Positions 22,937 through 32,530 are shown, counted from the stretch's first letter. The stretch is DNA of 64,000 nt from CAZAQV01 sp964487255 (GCA_964487255.1 CAZAQV010000025.1:29740-93739); one strand, 5' to 3'. Notes: generated by a model from the sequence alone, not told the origin. A program made the numbers and translations.

Positions 22937-23266
22937 CTAATCCCCTTCGAGTTTGCGTAGCCGCCGCTCGTGGTCCGTCACCACCATCTTGATCGCAGAT
23001 TGCTGCCTCAGCAAGCCTTTGACCTCATCCAACGCTCCTGACACGGCAAGCAGCTCTGTTGAGAGCCGAACTTCGCCTTCGACCATGCGTTGTCGAAGCG
23101 CGGCTCCCTGCTCACGCAGTTCTTCCCGCTCTTGCCGCGCAGTTCGAAACTCTGCGCGCATCTCTTCGCGCACGCTGGTGAACTCGTCGCGTGTTTCCTT
23201 ACGCATCTCCGACATGTCTTTGCGCATCTCGGTCAACAATCGAATTGTGTGGTTCTCTTCAGCCAT
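22937..23266 (-). CDS. Small coiled-coil protein, 109 residues
   Basis: Begins MAEENHTIRLL and is almost wholly a charged coiled coil, with DELT/REEM heptads and a C-terminal DHERRLRKLEGD. It is an intact paralogue of the broken copy at 52077-52373 (shared ENHTIRLL, ELLAVSGA and DHE.R..KLEG). No signal peptide or membrane helix. Function unknown. It lies convergent with the DUF2779 nuclease. Confidence 0.75.
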   Translation of the reverse strand: MAEENHTIRLLTEMRKDMSEMRKETRDEFTSVREEMRAEFRTARQEREELREQGAALRQRMVEGEVRLSTELLAVSGALDEVKGLLRQQSAIKMVVTDHERRLRKLEGD

Positions 23267-23725
23267 GGGCTCTTCCTTTCAAGTGTAGCACCCAACCAGA
23301 GCAACGGCTGTGCCAGGGTAGTTTCCAAATCATCTCGGTAGTCACAGCGCACCGCCAACGCCAATCGGCGTCGAGTCGGCGTTCAACATCGGCGAAGGCG
23401 GACGAAGGCGAACCTGTTCCGCCGAAGCTCCGCAGGAGCGAAGGCGAACGAAATAGAGACCACTCCGCCTCGTACCCTTACCGTGTGCTCACGATCCTCA
23501 ATGCTGGCGCCATGGACTGGCGGCGCTACACCGTGTCTCACGATCCAACACAAGGCTCTTTTTAGAGCAAGGCCGCCAAGCTCAGCCTTCCTGGCGCCCG
23601 CGAGGTCCTACAGTCGCTGAGGTCCATAAACCATGTAATATCAGCATGATCCTATGATTTAAACATCATAAAAAGGCGATTATAACCTATACATCATAAA
23701 CGGGGTGCTATAACTTATAGGTCAT
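23267..23725. other. Intergenic region before hipBA
   Basis: 459 bp. The left part is GC-rich with short GGCG/AAGG-type repeats and holds only a 17-codon frame starting at ATG 23512, unlikely to be a gene. The right 90 bp are AT-rich and contain the hipBA promoter region listed separately. Confidence 0.6.
23654..23725. promoter_or_regulatory. AT-rich hipBA promoter/operator region
   Basis: Contains ATGATTTAAACATCAT (imperfect palindrome, 23654-23669) and two related half-sites around TATAACCTATACATCATAAA and TATAACTTATAGGTCATATG, the second reaching the hipB ATG. HipB proteins repress their own operon by binding repeated inverted sites. TATAAC at 23709 is a possible -10. Confidence 0.45.
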
Positions 23726-23965
23726 ATGCTGATTGTTTCGGACAAAGCGCTCGGGCGGCTGATTCGAGACCGCCGTCTGGCCAAAGGCTGGTCGCAGACG
23801 GAGCTCGCTTCGCGGGCTGGGCTCGCGCAACGCACGCTCTCGAACATTGAGCGCGCTCAAGTTTCGCTTTCGTTCGACACGTTGCTTCGGCTGCTCGGAG
23901 CGCTCGACTTGGATCTGCACCTTGTTGCGCGTGGAGACAAGGTTGCGCGCGGAGACAAGCCGTGA
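23726..23965 (+). CDS. hipB: HipB-type XRE antitoxin/repressor
   Basis: 79 residues, a single helix-turn-helix of the XRE type (LGRLIRDRRLAKGWSQTELA, then LSNIERAQ). As in HipB it would bind HipA and repress the operon. The C-terminus holds the repeated VARGDK, a direct repeat of 15 bp in the DNA. The 4-bp overlap with hipA indicates translational coupling. Confidence 0.88.
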   Translation: MLIVSDKALGRLIRDRRLAKGWSQTELASRAGLAQRTLSNIERAQVSLSFDTLLRLLGALDLDLHLVARGDKVARGDKP

Positions 23966-25239
23966 CGGACACGCTCTACGTTCGCATGGGGCAGGCGCAG
24001 GTCGGAACGCTCTTGCGCACGCGGGGCGAGTTTGTGTTCAGCTACGCGCAGAGCTGGCTCGACGGCGATGCGCCCACGCCGATTTCGCACTCGATGCCAC
24101 TGTCCACCCAGCCCTACCAAGGCAAGCTCGTCGAAAGCTATTTCGACAATCTACTCCCCGATGATGAAGGCGTTCGCCGAAGGATGGAGCGGGTGCTTGG
24201 CGCAGCCAGTTCTCGCGTGTTCGACTTGCTGGCGGAGGCGGGACGCGATTGCGTCGGCGCGCTTCAACTCGTCCGCGACAGTCGCGCGGCGCATGCCACG
24301 CAACTTTCAGCCGAGCCTTTGACCGATGCGCAAATTGGCGAGCTTCTTTCTCAGCTGGGCGAGGGCAGGCCCCTGGGCATGCGCAGTGACGACGACTTCC
24401 GCATTTCGGTTGCAGGCATGCAAGACAAGACGGCGCTTCTTTGGTGGCGCAAGCGCTGGCATCGCCCCGAAGGCGCAACCCCGACGAGCCACATCCTCAA
24501 GCTTGCAGACGGACGAAAGGGCCTTCACGACAGCATCGAAAACGAGTGGCTTTGCATGCAGCTGATCCGGCGCTTCGGCCTGCAAACGGCCAGCGTGCAA
24601 GTTCAAGCCTTCTCGGGCGTGCGCGCGCTTGTCGTGGAGCGCTTCGACCGCAAGTGGTCCAAAGACGGCCGCTGGCTGGAGCGCGTCGCGCAAGAAGACG
24701 GCTGCCAAGCCCTGGGCGTCGGGCCCCAGCGCAAGTACGAGTCCGACGGCGGACCGGGCATCGAAGAGATGATGAACTTGCTTTGGTCGGCGCACGATCC
24801 CGTCGAAGCCCGCGAGACCTTTTTCAAGGCGCAGTTTGTCTTTTGGCTGCTTGCGGCGATCGATGGGCACGCGAAAAACTTCAGCGTCTTTTTGCGCCCG
24901 GGGGGACGTCTCGAGCTCTGCCCCCTCTACGATGTGCTCTCGGCATACCCGCTACTCGAACGCAAGGTGCTCGCGCGCCAGAAGCTCAAGATGGCGATGG
25001 CGCTGCGCGCCAAGAACGCGCACTACCATTGGCGCGAGTTCAGCCGCGCGCGCTGGCTTGCCACGGCCAAGCGCTGTCGCTTCGACAAAAAGCGCGCCGA
25101 GCAAATCATCGACGACTGCCTGGCGCGCGTCGAGCCCGCGATCAGCGACGTCGAAGCAACCCTTCCCACGAGCATCCCAACCGACCTCGCCCAAATCCTC
25201 TTCGCCGGCCTACGCTCCGCCCGCGATAGCTTCTCCTAA
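23962..25239 (+). CDS. hipA: HipA-type serine/threonine kinase toxin
   Basis: 425 residues, close to E. coli HipA (440). N-terminal HipA_N (~1-105) is followed by the kinase part: SVAGMQDKTALL containing S149, equivalent to the autophosphorylated P-loop serine; SHILK with K180; VVERFDR; DGHAKNFSVFL with catalytic D301 and N306; and PLYDVLS with metal-binding D324. All catalytic residues are present. HipA of E. coli phosphorylates glutamyl-tRNA synthetase and causes dormancy; the target here is not known. Second gene of the hipBA operon. Confidence 0.93.
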   Translation: MTDTLYVRMGQAQVGTLLRTRGEFVFSYAQSWLDGDAPTPISHSMPLSTQPYQGKLVESYFDNLLPDDEGVRRRMERVLGAASSRVFDLLAEAGRDCVGALQLVRDSRAAHATQLSAEPLTDAQIGELLSQLGEGRPLGMRSDDDFRISVAGMQDKTALLWWRKRWHRPEGATPTSHILKLADGRKGLHDSIENEWLCMQLIRRFGLQTASVQVQAFSGVRALVVERFDRKWSKDGRWLERVAQEDGCQALGVGPQRKYESDGGPGIEEMMNLLWSAHDPVEARETFFKAQFVFWLLAAIDGHAKNFSVFLRPGGRLELCPLYDVLSAYPLLERKVLARQKLKMAMALRAKNAHYHWREFSRARWLATAKRCRFDKKRAEQIIDDCLARVEPAISDVEATLPTSIPTDLAQILFAGLRSARDSFS

Positions 25240-25271
25240 CACCGCTACGCCGTAGCCACGCCGAAGCTTGG

Positions 25272-25457
25272 TCACCCTCGGTTCGCGATCAAGCGTTCAA
25301 GCTGCTGCTTCTCTTTGCGTAGTTCTTCGCGGCGCGGTTCTGCGTCTGTGACGTATTGCTCCAGTTCGTCCCCTTCGAGACGCGCCATCTGCCGCAGGTC
25401 CTCGACTTTCTCCCGCAGCAAGTTCAGCGTCCGATCCAGAATGCTCCCTGACTCCAT
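25272..25457 (-). CDS. Small coiled-coil protein, 61 residues
   Basis: From ATG 25457 (TTG 25475 is an in-frame alternative). The product is a single charged helix with heptad pattern (LNLLREKVEDLRQMARLEGDEL). No Shine-Dalgarno is clear. Convergent with hipA. Function unknown; moderate confidence that it is expressed. Confidence 0.45.
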   Translation of the reverse strand: MESGSILDRTLNLLREKVEDLRQMARLEGDELEQYVTDAEPRREELRKEKQQLERLIANRG

Positions 25458-25565
25458 AAGTTCAATGTAGCGCAAGTGTCGGAGTGCGTCCTGTCAGCTA
25501 CTTCTACGTGTTGCCGGGCGCAGCCACGCCGTAGCCACGCCGTAGGAGGGGCGGAGGAGGGCGCC

Positions 25566-25655
25566 ATGGACTGGCCCGAGTTTTTCGTCTCTGTTGTCGT
25601 CGCGTTCGTAGCGGGCTTTGCGTTCGAGGCGCTCCTCGAAAAGATCGGCGGATGA
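25566..25655 (+). CDS. Possible 29-residue single-span membrane peptide
   Basis: The ATG at 25566 is preceded by a purine-rich GGAGGAGGG at a spacing of about 5 nt, a strong ribosome-binding site. The 29-residue product has a hydrophobic core (FFVSVVVAFVAGFAF) between an acidic N-terminal part and EALLEKIGG. It sits between hipA and drmA. Small size means that chance cannot be excluded. Confidence 0.4.
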   Translation: MDWPEFFVSVVVAFVAGFAFEALLEKIGG

Positions 25656-25718
25656 GACACCGTGTAGCGACCGGACGATGCGTGACCCAACCCAGTGCAT
25701 TCCTGTACCCTCCGTCGC

Positions 25719-28700
25719 ATGTCACGGGTGACCCAAGACGAGACAACAGTCATTCGCGAACATCTTCGTTCAGCCCTTTACGCCGACCTCGTCGGTCCCT
25801 TCGGTGGTGTGGCTGCGCATACTTCATCCATAGAGCTGCTTCGTCAGCGCCCGAGCAACCGATACCTGACGGGCTTTCTCGTCCCTGAAGTCGACCGCGA
25901 GACGCAGATTGATGAAGAAGACAGCGCGCTTGGCACCGGCGATGACATGCCGAGCGAGGACTCCGCACCCGAAGAGCACGAGCCCCAGCAGAAGAAGCTC
26001 TTCCCCGCATCGATGGGGATGTCCTTTCTACTACCCGCGGGGAGCACGTCGGTGACTGCCCACGTTTCGTGTGGTCTCTACTTTCGGGAAAAGATCGAAG
26101 GTGACCGAAGCACCTACTACCGGCGAAAGCCGTTCTCAGGCGTCGAAGTCGAGGTCCCTCTTGATGCGAAGAGACTCGAAGAGGGCATCGAGGTTACTGG
26201 TCTTGGACGCGTAAAGATTGAAGGCGTGGTTTCCGTTCTCGACAAAGACCTCTCGGAAGAACTGCCTGCTGGGACAGTCGCGGCCTCCATCTTCTTGGTG
26301 AACCGCCGCGTCATCGACGAAGCCACGAGCACGCGCGACGAAGAGACACTCTTTCAGGTGCAGCTCTCGATTCGTTCAGTGAAGCCTCTGGTAGAGCGAC
26401 CCAATCGCAAGGGTGAAGCTTCGCTCGACGACTGGGACGCACGCGTTGCGGAGCTTCAGTACCGGAACAACGCCGAGTTCGGAGTCGGACACAACGTTTC
26501 CGTGGAGCCAATCGAGAGCGAAGACGGCAAGGTCTATGCGCTCCAAACCCGCTGGATGCCTGCGGCCGAGGTCCCACTGGTCGACGCGCGTCGCCCCGAG
26601 AAGGTCACCGTTGAGATGGAAGCGCTCGCTATGCTCAAGACGGAAGATGAAATCGACGCCGCGCTCGCGAACCTATCCGCAGACTATCAGTCGTGGATTG
26701 AAGAAGTTTCGAAGGCTTCGCTCGCCTCGAAAGACCGCTCCGAGACGCGCGACCAGCTGATGCAAGAGGCTCGGGGTGCTGCCAAACGCATCGAGGACGG
26801 CATCGCGCTCCTCAAGTCGGACCCGCCGGTGCTCGAAGCCTTCTGCCTCGCCAACCAAGCGATGGCTATGGCTTCACGTCAGCGCTCGCCCGAACGCAGA
26901 ACGCCGTCCTGGCGTCTCTTCCAGCTGGCCTTCTTGCTGCTCAACATCCGTGGCGTGGTCGACCCCGCGCATGCCGACCGAAAAACGGTTGAGCTAATCT
27001 TCTTCCCGACGGGTGGCGGCAAGACCGAGGCGTACCTCGGCGTGATCGCGTTCACGCTTCTGATGCGCCGCCTCCGAGGGCAGAGCGAACCGCACCGTGG
27101 CCTCGGCCTCGCGGTGATCCTCCGCTACACACTCCGCCTTCTGACCCTTGATCAGCTTGAGCGTGCGACGACCTTGATTTGTGCGCTCGACCTCATTCGC
27201 CGAGAGCATGAATCTGATCTGGGCTCCGAACGTTTCTGCATGGGTCTCTGGGTCGGGCAGAGCGCTTCGCCCAACACGTTTGCGCAGTTTTCCGAGCGCC
27301 TCGACGCGCATGCCACGGGCGGCGGCTTACCGTGCCCGCTTGAGAAGTGCCCGTGGTGCGGCCATGAGATCAAGCGTGCTTCGCTTGAAGTACGCCCGAC
27401 CAAGAAGAAGCCCGAGCGTGTCGTCGTTCGGTGCCTCAACCAAGGCGAGTGCGACTTCGCCACCAGCGATGTGGCGGACCTCGGCATCCCGCTCGTCTAT
27501 GTCGATGAGCAGCTCTACCGCGAGCTTCCATGTTTCATCATCGCGACGGTCGACAAGTTCGCCATGATGCCGTGGCGCGGTGAAGCTGGGATGCTCTTTG
27601 GCAAGGTTAACGCAGAGAAAGAAGGTCGCTTCTTCGGCCCGCTCCACAAATCGCCGAAGGGTGGAACAGTCCTGCCCGACGGGCTCTTGCCGCCGGAGTT
27701 GATCGTGCAGGACGAGCTTCACCTTATCTCGGGGCCGCTCGGAACGATGGTCGGCCTCTACGAAACAGCGATCGAGACGCTGTGCACAGCGCATGGCAAG
27801 CGGCCGGTCCCTCCCAAACTTCTCGCTTCGACGGCGACGGCCAACCACGCGCGCCAGCAAATCCAATCCCTCTATTCGCGGGACACTGTTCAAATTTTTC
27901 CGCCACCCGGCATCGACGCGCTTCAAACCTATTTCTCGGAAGTAAACCAAGCCGACCCGGGCCGCCTGTATGTTGGCGTTGCCGCGCCGGGCCAGCCACT
28001 CAAGAGAATCCTGATTCGCGTGTACGCCTCGCTGCTGACCGCTGCGTGGAAAGCTGCAGAAGACGAAACGGTCGATTCAGAGCTGCGCGACGCCTACCTC
28101 ACGCTCGTGGGCTACTTCAACGCCCTTCGCGAGCTTGGCGGAATGCGCCGCCTTGTCGAAGCCGACGTGCTGAACCTTTGTCGACGTAAGCAAGACGACA
28201 AGCCGGTGGACTCCTATGAAGGTGCGATTCCGTTCAAGAACCGCGAGATTCACGAGCCGCTTGAACTCACGAGTCGTGAGACAACTGCGAACATCTCGAA
28301 GACCAAGAACCGCCTCGCGAACAAGCATGCCGCCGAGAAAACGACAGATGTGGCGCTGGCTTCGAACATGATTTCCGTCGGCGTCGACATCGAGCGCCTT
28401 GCGCTCATGGTGGTCGCGGGTCAGCCCAAAACGACCAGCGAGTACATTCAGGCGTCGAGTCGTGTCGGCCGTAAGCGCACTTGGCCCGGCTTGGTCGTCA
28501 CCTGTCTCAATGTGGCCAAACCCCGCGACCGCTCGCACTACGAGCACTTTATTGCCTACCACGAAAGCTTCTACCGCTTCGTCGAGGCGCAGAGCGTCAC
28601 TCCATTCGCGCAGCGTGCATTGCAACGTGGGTTGACCGGGGCGATGGTTTCGTCGATCCGCCTTGGGGTGGAGCCACTTACGCCCTCCGACGCAGCGACG

Positions 28701-29045
28701 CAGATCAGCGAGCATCGAAAGCGCGCAGAGGAAGCCCTCGCTCCTTTCCTTGAACGAGCAGGAGGTGACGCCACGGTTGTACGCGCCTGGGCGTATTCAA
28801 GGCTCGATGCCTGGGAAAAACTTGCAAAGGGTGCGATTTCTAGAGCGTCGCAAATGCGCTATTCGAAGCTAGACAAAGACGGAACAGGAAGTCCGCTGCT
28901 CTATACTTCGCTCGACAAACCAACCGAGCTGGATCCAGGAGGAGAGAAGTTCTGTGCTCCCACGTCGATGCGCGATGTCGAGCCGACGACGCATCTTTGG
29001 CTCTACCAACCCGACCAGAAGCAGCGCGAAGGGAAAAAAGCCTGA
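25719..29045 (+). CDS. drmA: DrmA, DISARM helicase
   Basis: 1108 residues from ATG 25719 (GTG 25695 is upstream in frame). The N-terminal ~400 residues are family-specific. The helicase core starts near residue 425: FFPTGGGKTEAYLG is Walker A, a zinc-ribbon-like CPLEKCPWCGH lies near 560, VQDELHLISGPLG is the DExH box, and the C-terminal helicase motifs are SVGVDIERLALMVV and ASSRVGRKR. This is the helicase of DISARM, an anti-phage system that blocks incoming DNA together with DrmB. The stop TGA overlaps the drmB ATG by one base, showing coupling. Confidence 0.92.
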   Translation: MSRVTQDETTVIREHLRSALYADLVGPFGGVAAHTSSIELLRQRPSNRYLTGFLVPEVDRETQIDEEDSALGTGDDMPSEDSAPEEHEPQQKKLFPASMGMSFLLPAGSTSVTAHVSCGLYFREKIEGDRSTYYRRKPFSGVEVEVPLDAKRLEEGIEVTGLGRVKIEGVVSVLDKDLSEELPAGTVAASIFLVNRRVIDEATSTRDEETLFQVQLSIRSVKPLVERPNRKGEASLDDWDARVAELQYRNNAEFGVGHNVSVEPIESEDGKVYALQTRWMPAAEVPLVDARRPEKVTVEMEALAMLKTEDEIDAALANLSADYQSWIEEVSKASLASKDRSETRDQLMQEARGAAKRIEDGIALLKSDPPVLEAFCLANQAMAMASRQRSPERRTPSWRLFQLAFLLLNIRGVVDPAHADRKTVELIFFPTGGGKTEAYLGVIAFTLLMRRLRGQSEPHRGLGLAVILRYTLRLLTLDQLERATTLICALDLIRREHESDLGSERFCMGLWVGQSASPNTFAQFSERLDAHATGGGLPCPLEKCPWCGHEIKRASLEVRPTKKKPERVVVRCLNQGECDFATSDVADLGIPLVYVDEQLYRELPCFIIATVDKFAMMPWRGEAGMLFGKVNAEKEGRFFGPLHKSPKGGTVLPDGLLPPELIVQDELHLISGPLGTMVGLYETAIETLCTAHGKRPVPPKLLASTATANHARQQIQSLYSRDTVQIFPPPGIDALQTYFSEVNQADPGRLYVGVAAPGQPLKRILIRVYASLLTAAWKAAEDETVDSELRDAYLTLVGYFNALRELGGMRRLVEADVLNLCRRKQDDKPVDSYEGAIPFKNREIHEPLELTSRETTANISKTKNRLANKHAAEKTTDVALASNMISVGVDIERLALMVVAGQPKTTSEYIQASSRVGRKRTWPGLVVTCLNVAKPRDRSHYEHFIAYHESFYRFVEAQSVTPFAQRALQRGLTGAMVSSIRLGVEPLTPSDAATQISEHRKRAEEALAPFLERAGGDATVVRAWAYSRLDAWEKLAKGAISRASQMRYSKLDKDGTGSPLLYTSLDKPTELDPGGEKFCAPTSMRDVEPTTHLWLYQPDQKQREGKKA

Positions 29046-30928
29046 TGGCGAGATTCCGACGTTCGAAGAAGACGGGCGAAGTCGAGCGCAAGCCAGACGG
29101 TGCCGTGAGACGAAGCCAGGTGGTCGGACCCTACGGCCCGGGCGCAATGATCGACCTCCTTCAACATGCGGTGATTGTTGGAGGCTTGGAGAGCTGGCGG
29201 CTCGGCGACAGCGAACCGATTGCGGAGCCACGCCTTCGCGACCGCCTCCAGGCTCGATACAAACACCTCTCGAATCTGTCGGAGAGCGCTCCTTTCTTTG
29301 CGCCCCCCGAGTGCGACGACCAGGAAGCGACGCAGGCGCGCGGTATTCGAGTTCTGGAGTTTCCGGCGTGGTTTGTATGCACGGGCCCGAAGTGTGGTCG
29401 GCTCATCCACCGCAAGGATCTCGGTGACGCTACAAAAAAGGACGGGCGCCGGTTTCACGAATGTGTCGACCGGAGGAAGCGCCCGGCAGTGCCGATTCGC
29501 TTTGTAGGTGCGTGCGACCGCGGGCACCTTCAGGAGTTTCCGTGGGTTCGTTTCGCGCACCTTGAGAAGGGTAAGTGCGGCGCCCCGGAGCTTACCTTGC
29601 GCGAAGGGGCTGCGGGTGACTTCCAAAGTATTCGCGTCAGCTGCGCCTGTGGGCAGGGCCAGTATTTGGCGACGGCGACAAGCAAGCACTTCGACCTCAA
29701 GTGCTATGGCGGCCGGCCCTGGCTGCCACGTGAGCACGACAAAGAAGAGTGCGACGAGACGCTGAAGCTTCTGGTGCGAACATCGAGTAGTAGTTACTTC
29801 CCGCTGACAGTCTCCGCGCTTTCGGTCCCGGACCCCAAGAACGTCATTCGTGACCAACTCTCGACCAAGGCTGGCGATCTTCGTCCCTTTGTGGAACAGG
29901 GCTCTGAGGCGCTGCAGCTCTACCTCAAGACCTTGTTCAAGGACTTGGTGGCGGAACACGGCATCGAAGTGGTTGAGCAGCAGGTGATGGAGATTGTCAC
30001 TGGAGAGGCAGCGGAGCGGTTGCCGATTCGAACGGCGGAGTACACGCAGTTTCAAACCGCGCCTGCCGAGCAAACCAATGAGGATTTCTCCGAGGACGCA
30101 CGCTTCGAGGCGAGGACCATCGAGACGTCAGCGGGACTCGCCAAGTACGTCGACAAAGTCGTCATCGCGCATCGCCTCCGCGAGGTTCGGGCGCAGATTG
30201 GCTTCACCCGGCTCACCCCGGCGTCGTCCGACAACCAGGGCGAAATCAGCGAGAACGCGGTCGTCGCACCGCTTTCGGCGACCAAGACCTGGCTGCCTGC
30301 GACTACCGTCCAAGGCGAGGGCCTTTATTTCTCACTCAATAAAGACGCGCTCCAAGCGTGGGAAAACCGACCTGCTGTTCAAGAGCGCGCCAAGATGCTC
30401 CACGAAGCGTTCCTCAAGTGGCACCAGTCGCGCGGCATGTCGCACGGCGACAGGAAGGCAGCGATTCTGCCTTTTCCACGCGCTCGATTCTACCTGCTTC
30501 ATTCGCTCTCGCACCTTTTGATCAACGCCATCTCGCTCGAATGCGGCTACTCGGCCAGCTCGATTCGCGAACGCATCTACTGCGGGCCGACGGACAAAGA
30601 CGAGACGGATATGGCTGGCGTGCTTCTGTACACGGGGACACCTGGCTCCGAAGGCACACTGGGGGGCCTCATTGAACAGGGGCGGCGCCTTGAAAAGCAC
30701 TTGCTGCACGCCCGTGACTTGGGCGCCCTTTGCTCGAACGACCCCCTTTGCGGAAGCCATGACCCGATGAAGGACCGCGCCGAGCGCCTGCTCGAAGGCG
30801 CAGCCTGCCACGGCTGCCTCTTCATCGCGGAGCCGTCCTGCGAGAAGTTCAACCAGTACCTCGACCGTGCGTTGGTGGTGCCAGTGGTGGGGCAGCCGCC
30901 GGAGTGTGCCTTTTTCGAGGGCCTTTAG
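29045..30928 (+). CDS. drmB: DrmB, DUF1998 protein of DISARM
   Basis: 627 residues from ATG 29045. The DUF1998 part near the C-terminus has HSLSHLLINAISLECGYSAS followed by RERIYC and a late Cys cluster (CSNDPLC, ACHGC). The N-terminal half carries further Cys pairs (VCTGPKCGR, CACGQG), probably zinc sites. DrmB binds DrmA to form the core complex that engages phage DNA. The gene is translationally coupled to drmA and followed after 2 bp by drmC. Confidence 0.92.
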   Translation: MARFRRSKKTGEVERKPDGAVRRSQVVGPYGPGAMIDLLQHAVIVGGLESWRLGDSEPIAEPRLRDRLQARYKHLSNLSESAPFFAPPECDDQEATQARGIRVLEFPAWFVCTGPKCGRLIHRKDLGDATKKDGRRFHECVDRRKRPAVPIRFVGACDRGHLQEFPWVRFAHLEKGKCGAPELTLREGAAGDFQSIRVSCACGQGQYLATATSKHFDLKCYGGRPWLPREHDKEECDETLKLLVRTSSSSYFPLTVSALSVPDPKNVIRDQLSTKAGDLRPFVEQGSEALQLYLKTLFKDLVAEHGIEVVEQQVMEIVTGEAAERLPIRTAEYTQFQTAPAEQTNEDFSEDARFEARTIETSAGLAKYVDKVVIAHRLREVRAQIGFTRLTPASSDNQGEISENAVVAPLSATKTWLPATTVQGEGLYFSLNKDALQAWENRPAVQERAKMLHEAFLKWHQSRGMSHGDRKAAILPFPRARFYLLHSLSHLLINAISLECGYSASSIRERIYCGPTDKDETDMAGVLLYTGTPGSEGTLGGLIEQGRRLEKHLLHARDLGALCSNDPLCGSHDPMKDRAERLLEGAACHGCLFIAEPSCEKFNQYLDRALVVPVVGQPPECAFFEGL

Positions 30929-30930
30929 CC

Positions 30931-31698
30931 GTGCTCAAGGACATCGAGACCCGAGACCTCCAAGCTGTGATCGCGGCGGTCGACGCGGGCCGCGTCCAGG
31001 GCGCGGTTACGGGCGCGAGTCTCTCCCGCCTCGGCCTCGGGACATTGGCGAGCCAGCTCTCCAAGGTAGAGGGGCTCACAGCGGCGGGCCTTCGGTTGGC
31101 CGCGTCGGCAGCCTTGGCCGAGCGCGAAGGAAAGCCACAGTCCCCCGAACTCGTATGGACCGGGCCCGCGGGGCGCATGGGCAACGCCCGCTCGACGGAG
31201 GTCGTGTTCCGAGACTTGCTTGCTTCAACCCAAAAGAGCGTCTGGATGACCGGTTACGCCGTCGACCACGGCAAAGACCTCTTTGCGCCGCTCCACTCCC
31301 GGATGGTCGAGGCCCAGCAGTCAGGGCAGCCGCTTCGGGTGCGCTTTCTGCTGAACCTAGAGTACAAGCGCAAGGAAGTCTCCGAGCCGACGCTCGAAGC
31401 CAGCGCCCAGGTGCTGACCAACCGCTTCTTGGAGTCCAACTGGCCCCTCGAGGGCCCTCGGCCAGAGTTCTACTACGACCCTCGAACCATCGACCCGAAA
31501 GTCTTCGCGAGTATGCATGCCAAGACCGTGGTGGTGGACGAGCGACGCACGCTGATCGGTTCGGCCAACTTCACGAACCGTGGCCAGACCCGCAACATCG
31601 AGGCGGGTGCGGTCATCGACGATCCGACTTTTGCGCGTTCGCTCGTCTCTCAGCTTCAGTCGCTGATCGACGCGGGAAAGATTTTGCGAAGCATTTAG
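30931..31698 (+). CDS. drmC: DrmC, phospholipase D-type nuclease of DISARM
   Basis: 255 residues from GTG 30931, immediately after the drmB stop; an earlier GTG at 30904 would overlap drmB. One PLD/HKD motif is visible: H196, K198 and D203 in MHAKTVVVDERR, followed by LIGSANFTNRG. PLD nucleases of this kind act as dimers with one HKD per subunit. DrmC is the third core DISARM protein and is reported not to be essential for protection. Confidence 0.9.
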   Translation: MLKDIETRDLQAVIAAVDAGRVQGAVTGASLSRLGLGTLASQLSKVEGLTAAGLRLAASAALAEREGKPQSPELVWTGPAGRMGNARSTEVVFRDLLASTQKSVWMTGYAVDHGKDLFAPLHSRMVEAQQSGQPLRVRFLLNLEYKRKEVSEPTLEASAQVLTNRFLESNWPLEGPRPEFYYDPRTIDPKVFASMHAKTVVVDERRTLIGSANFTNRGQTRNIEAGAVIDDPTFARSLVSQLQSLIDAGKILRSI

Positions 31699-31724
31699 CG
31701 GTTTGTGACGCGGTTGGCCTTGGC

Positions 31725-31758
31725 TTGACATGTTGCCAAAATGGCAACAAGATATACT
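31725..31758. promoter_or_regulatory. higBA promoter with palindromic operator
   Basis: TTGACA (31725-31730), the palindrome GTTGCCA-AAA-TGGCAAC (31732-31748) and TATACT (31753-31758) lie in order. The 22-bp distance between the hexamers is longer than usual for one sigma-70 promoter. The palindrome would be the HigA operator, giving this pair its own promoter inside the DISARM locus. Confidence 0.6.
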
Positions 31759-31759
31759 G

Positions 31760-32053
31760 ATGAGGGTGGTCACCCGCCGTACTCTCAAAGAGTTTTGGGA
31801 GAAGTACCCTGCGGCGGAAAAGCCCTTGAGAGAGTGGGAAGCACGAATGCATTTTGGACGTTTTGCGAATGCCAGTGAGATTGTCGCTGCGTTTTCTGAC
31901 GCCGACGTCATCGGAGACAAGCGGATTGTATTCAATATTGGTGGCAACAAGTTTCGTTTGGTCGCTCGCGTGAACTATTCAGCGCAGGCAGCCTACGTGC
32001 GGTTTGTTGGGACGCATAACCAGTATAACAATATAGACGCCGCGGAGGTGTAG
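31760..32053 (+). CDS. higB: HigB-type mRNA interferase toxin
   Basis: About 97 residues. Starts ATG 31760 or, two codons later, GTG 31766, which fits a leaderless transcript from the -10 at 31753. Sequence VTRRTLKEFWEKYP, GDKRIVFNIGGNKFRLVARVNY and RFVGTHNQYNNIDA match the HigB/RelE-like family, which cleaves mRNA on the ribosome. It is followed 2 bp later by higA, the toxin-first order typical of higBA. Located between drmC and drmD. Confidence 0.9.
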   Translation: MRVVTRRTLKEFWEKYPAAEKPLREWEARMHFGRFANASEIVAAFSDADVIGDKRIVFNIGGNKFRLVARVNYSAQAAYVRFVGTHNQYNNIDAAEV

Positions 32054-32055
32054 AC

Positions 32056-32484
32056 ATGGCGGGAAGAAGAAAATTCCAGCCCATCACGACAGAGAAACAA
32101 CTTGATGCTGCCTTGTCATGGATCGATGATCTGATGGAGAAAGATGAGCGTGGAGGTGGCCTTACCAAGGCGGAGACTGCGCTCTTGGACGCTCTTGCAA
32201 CGCTTGTGGAGGCCTACGAAGACAAAGTCCGCCCGCTCGACCGCGGCTTGGACCCTGTGCGAGTCATTTTGCAGGTCATGAAAGAGCGCCAGCTCCGGGC
32301 CGCGGATTTGGTCCGCATGGGAGTTTTCTCCAGTCCTGAGCGCGCAAGCGATAAGTTGAAGTACAAGCGGCGACTTACTCTGGATAACATTCGCGCGGTC
32401 CACGAGCACCTACATGTTCCACTTGAGGTTTTGATTGCCGAGTATCGCTATGGTGATCAGCGCCGCAGACGTAAAAGCGGGTAA
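32056..32484 (+). CDS. higA: HigA-type XRE antitoxin
   Basis: 142 residues with a GGAGG ribosome-binding site before ATG 32056. The N-terminal half is helical and acidic; the C-terminal half is an XRE-like helix-turn-helix (VILQVMKERQLRAADLVRMG, RASDKLKYKRRLTLDNIRAV). HigA neutralises HigB and represses the operon by binding palindromes such as that at 31732-31748. Confidence 0.88.
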   Translation: MAGRRKFQPITTEKQLDAALSWIDDLMEKDERGGGLTKAETALLDALATLVEAYEDKVRPLDRGLDPVRVILQVMKERQLRAADLVRMGVFSSPERASDKLKYKRRLTLDNIRAVHEHLHVPLEVLIAEYRYGDQRRRRKSG

Positions 32485-32530
32485 CAAAACGGCCCTTTTT
32501 CTGCTAGCTTCGATCTCGTAGGCTTCGTCC

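Noticed and set aside
23512..23565. 17-codon frame starting GCGCCATGGACTGG
   Set aside because: Shares only the first codons with the peptide at 25566; too short, no hydrophobic core and no ribosome-binding site.
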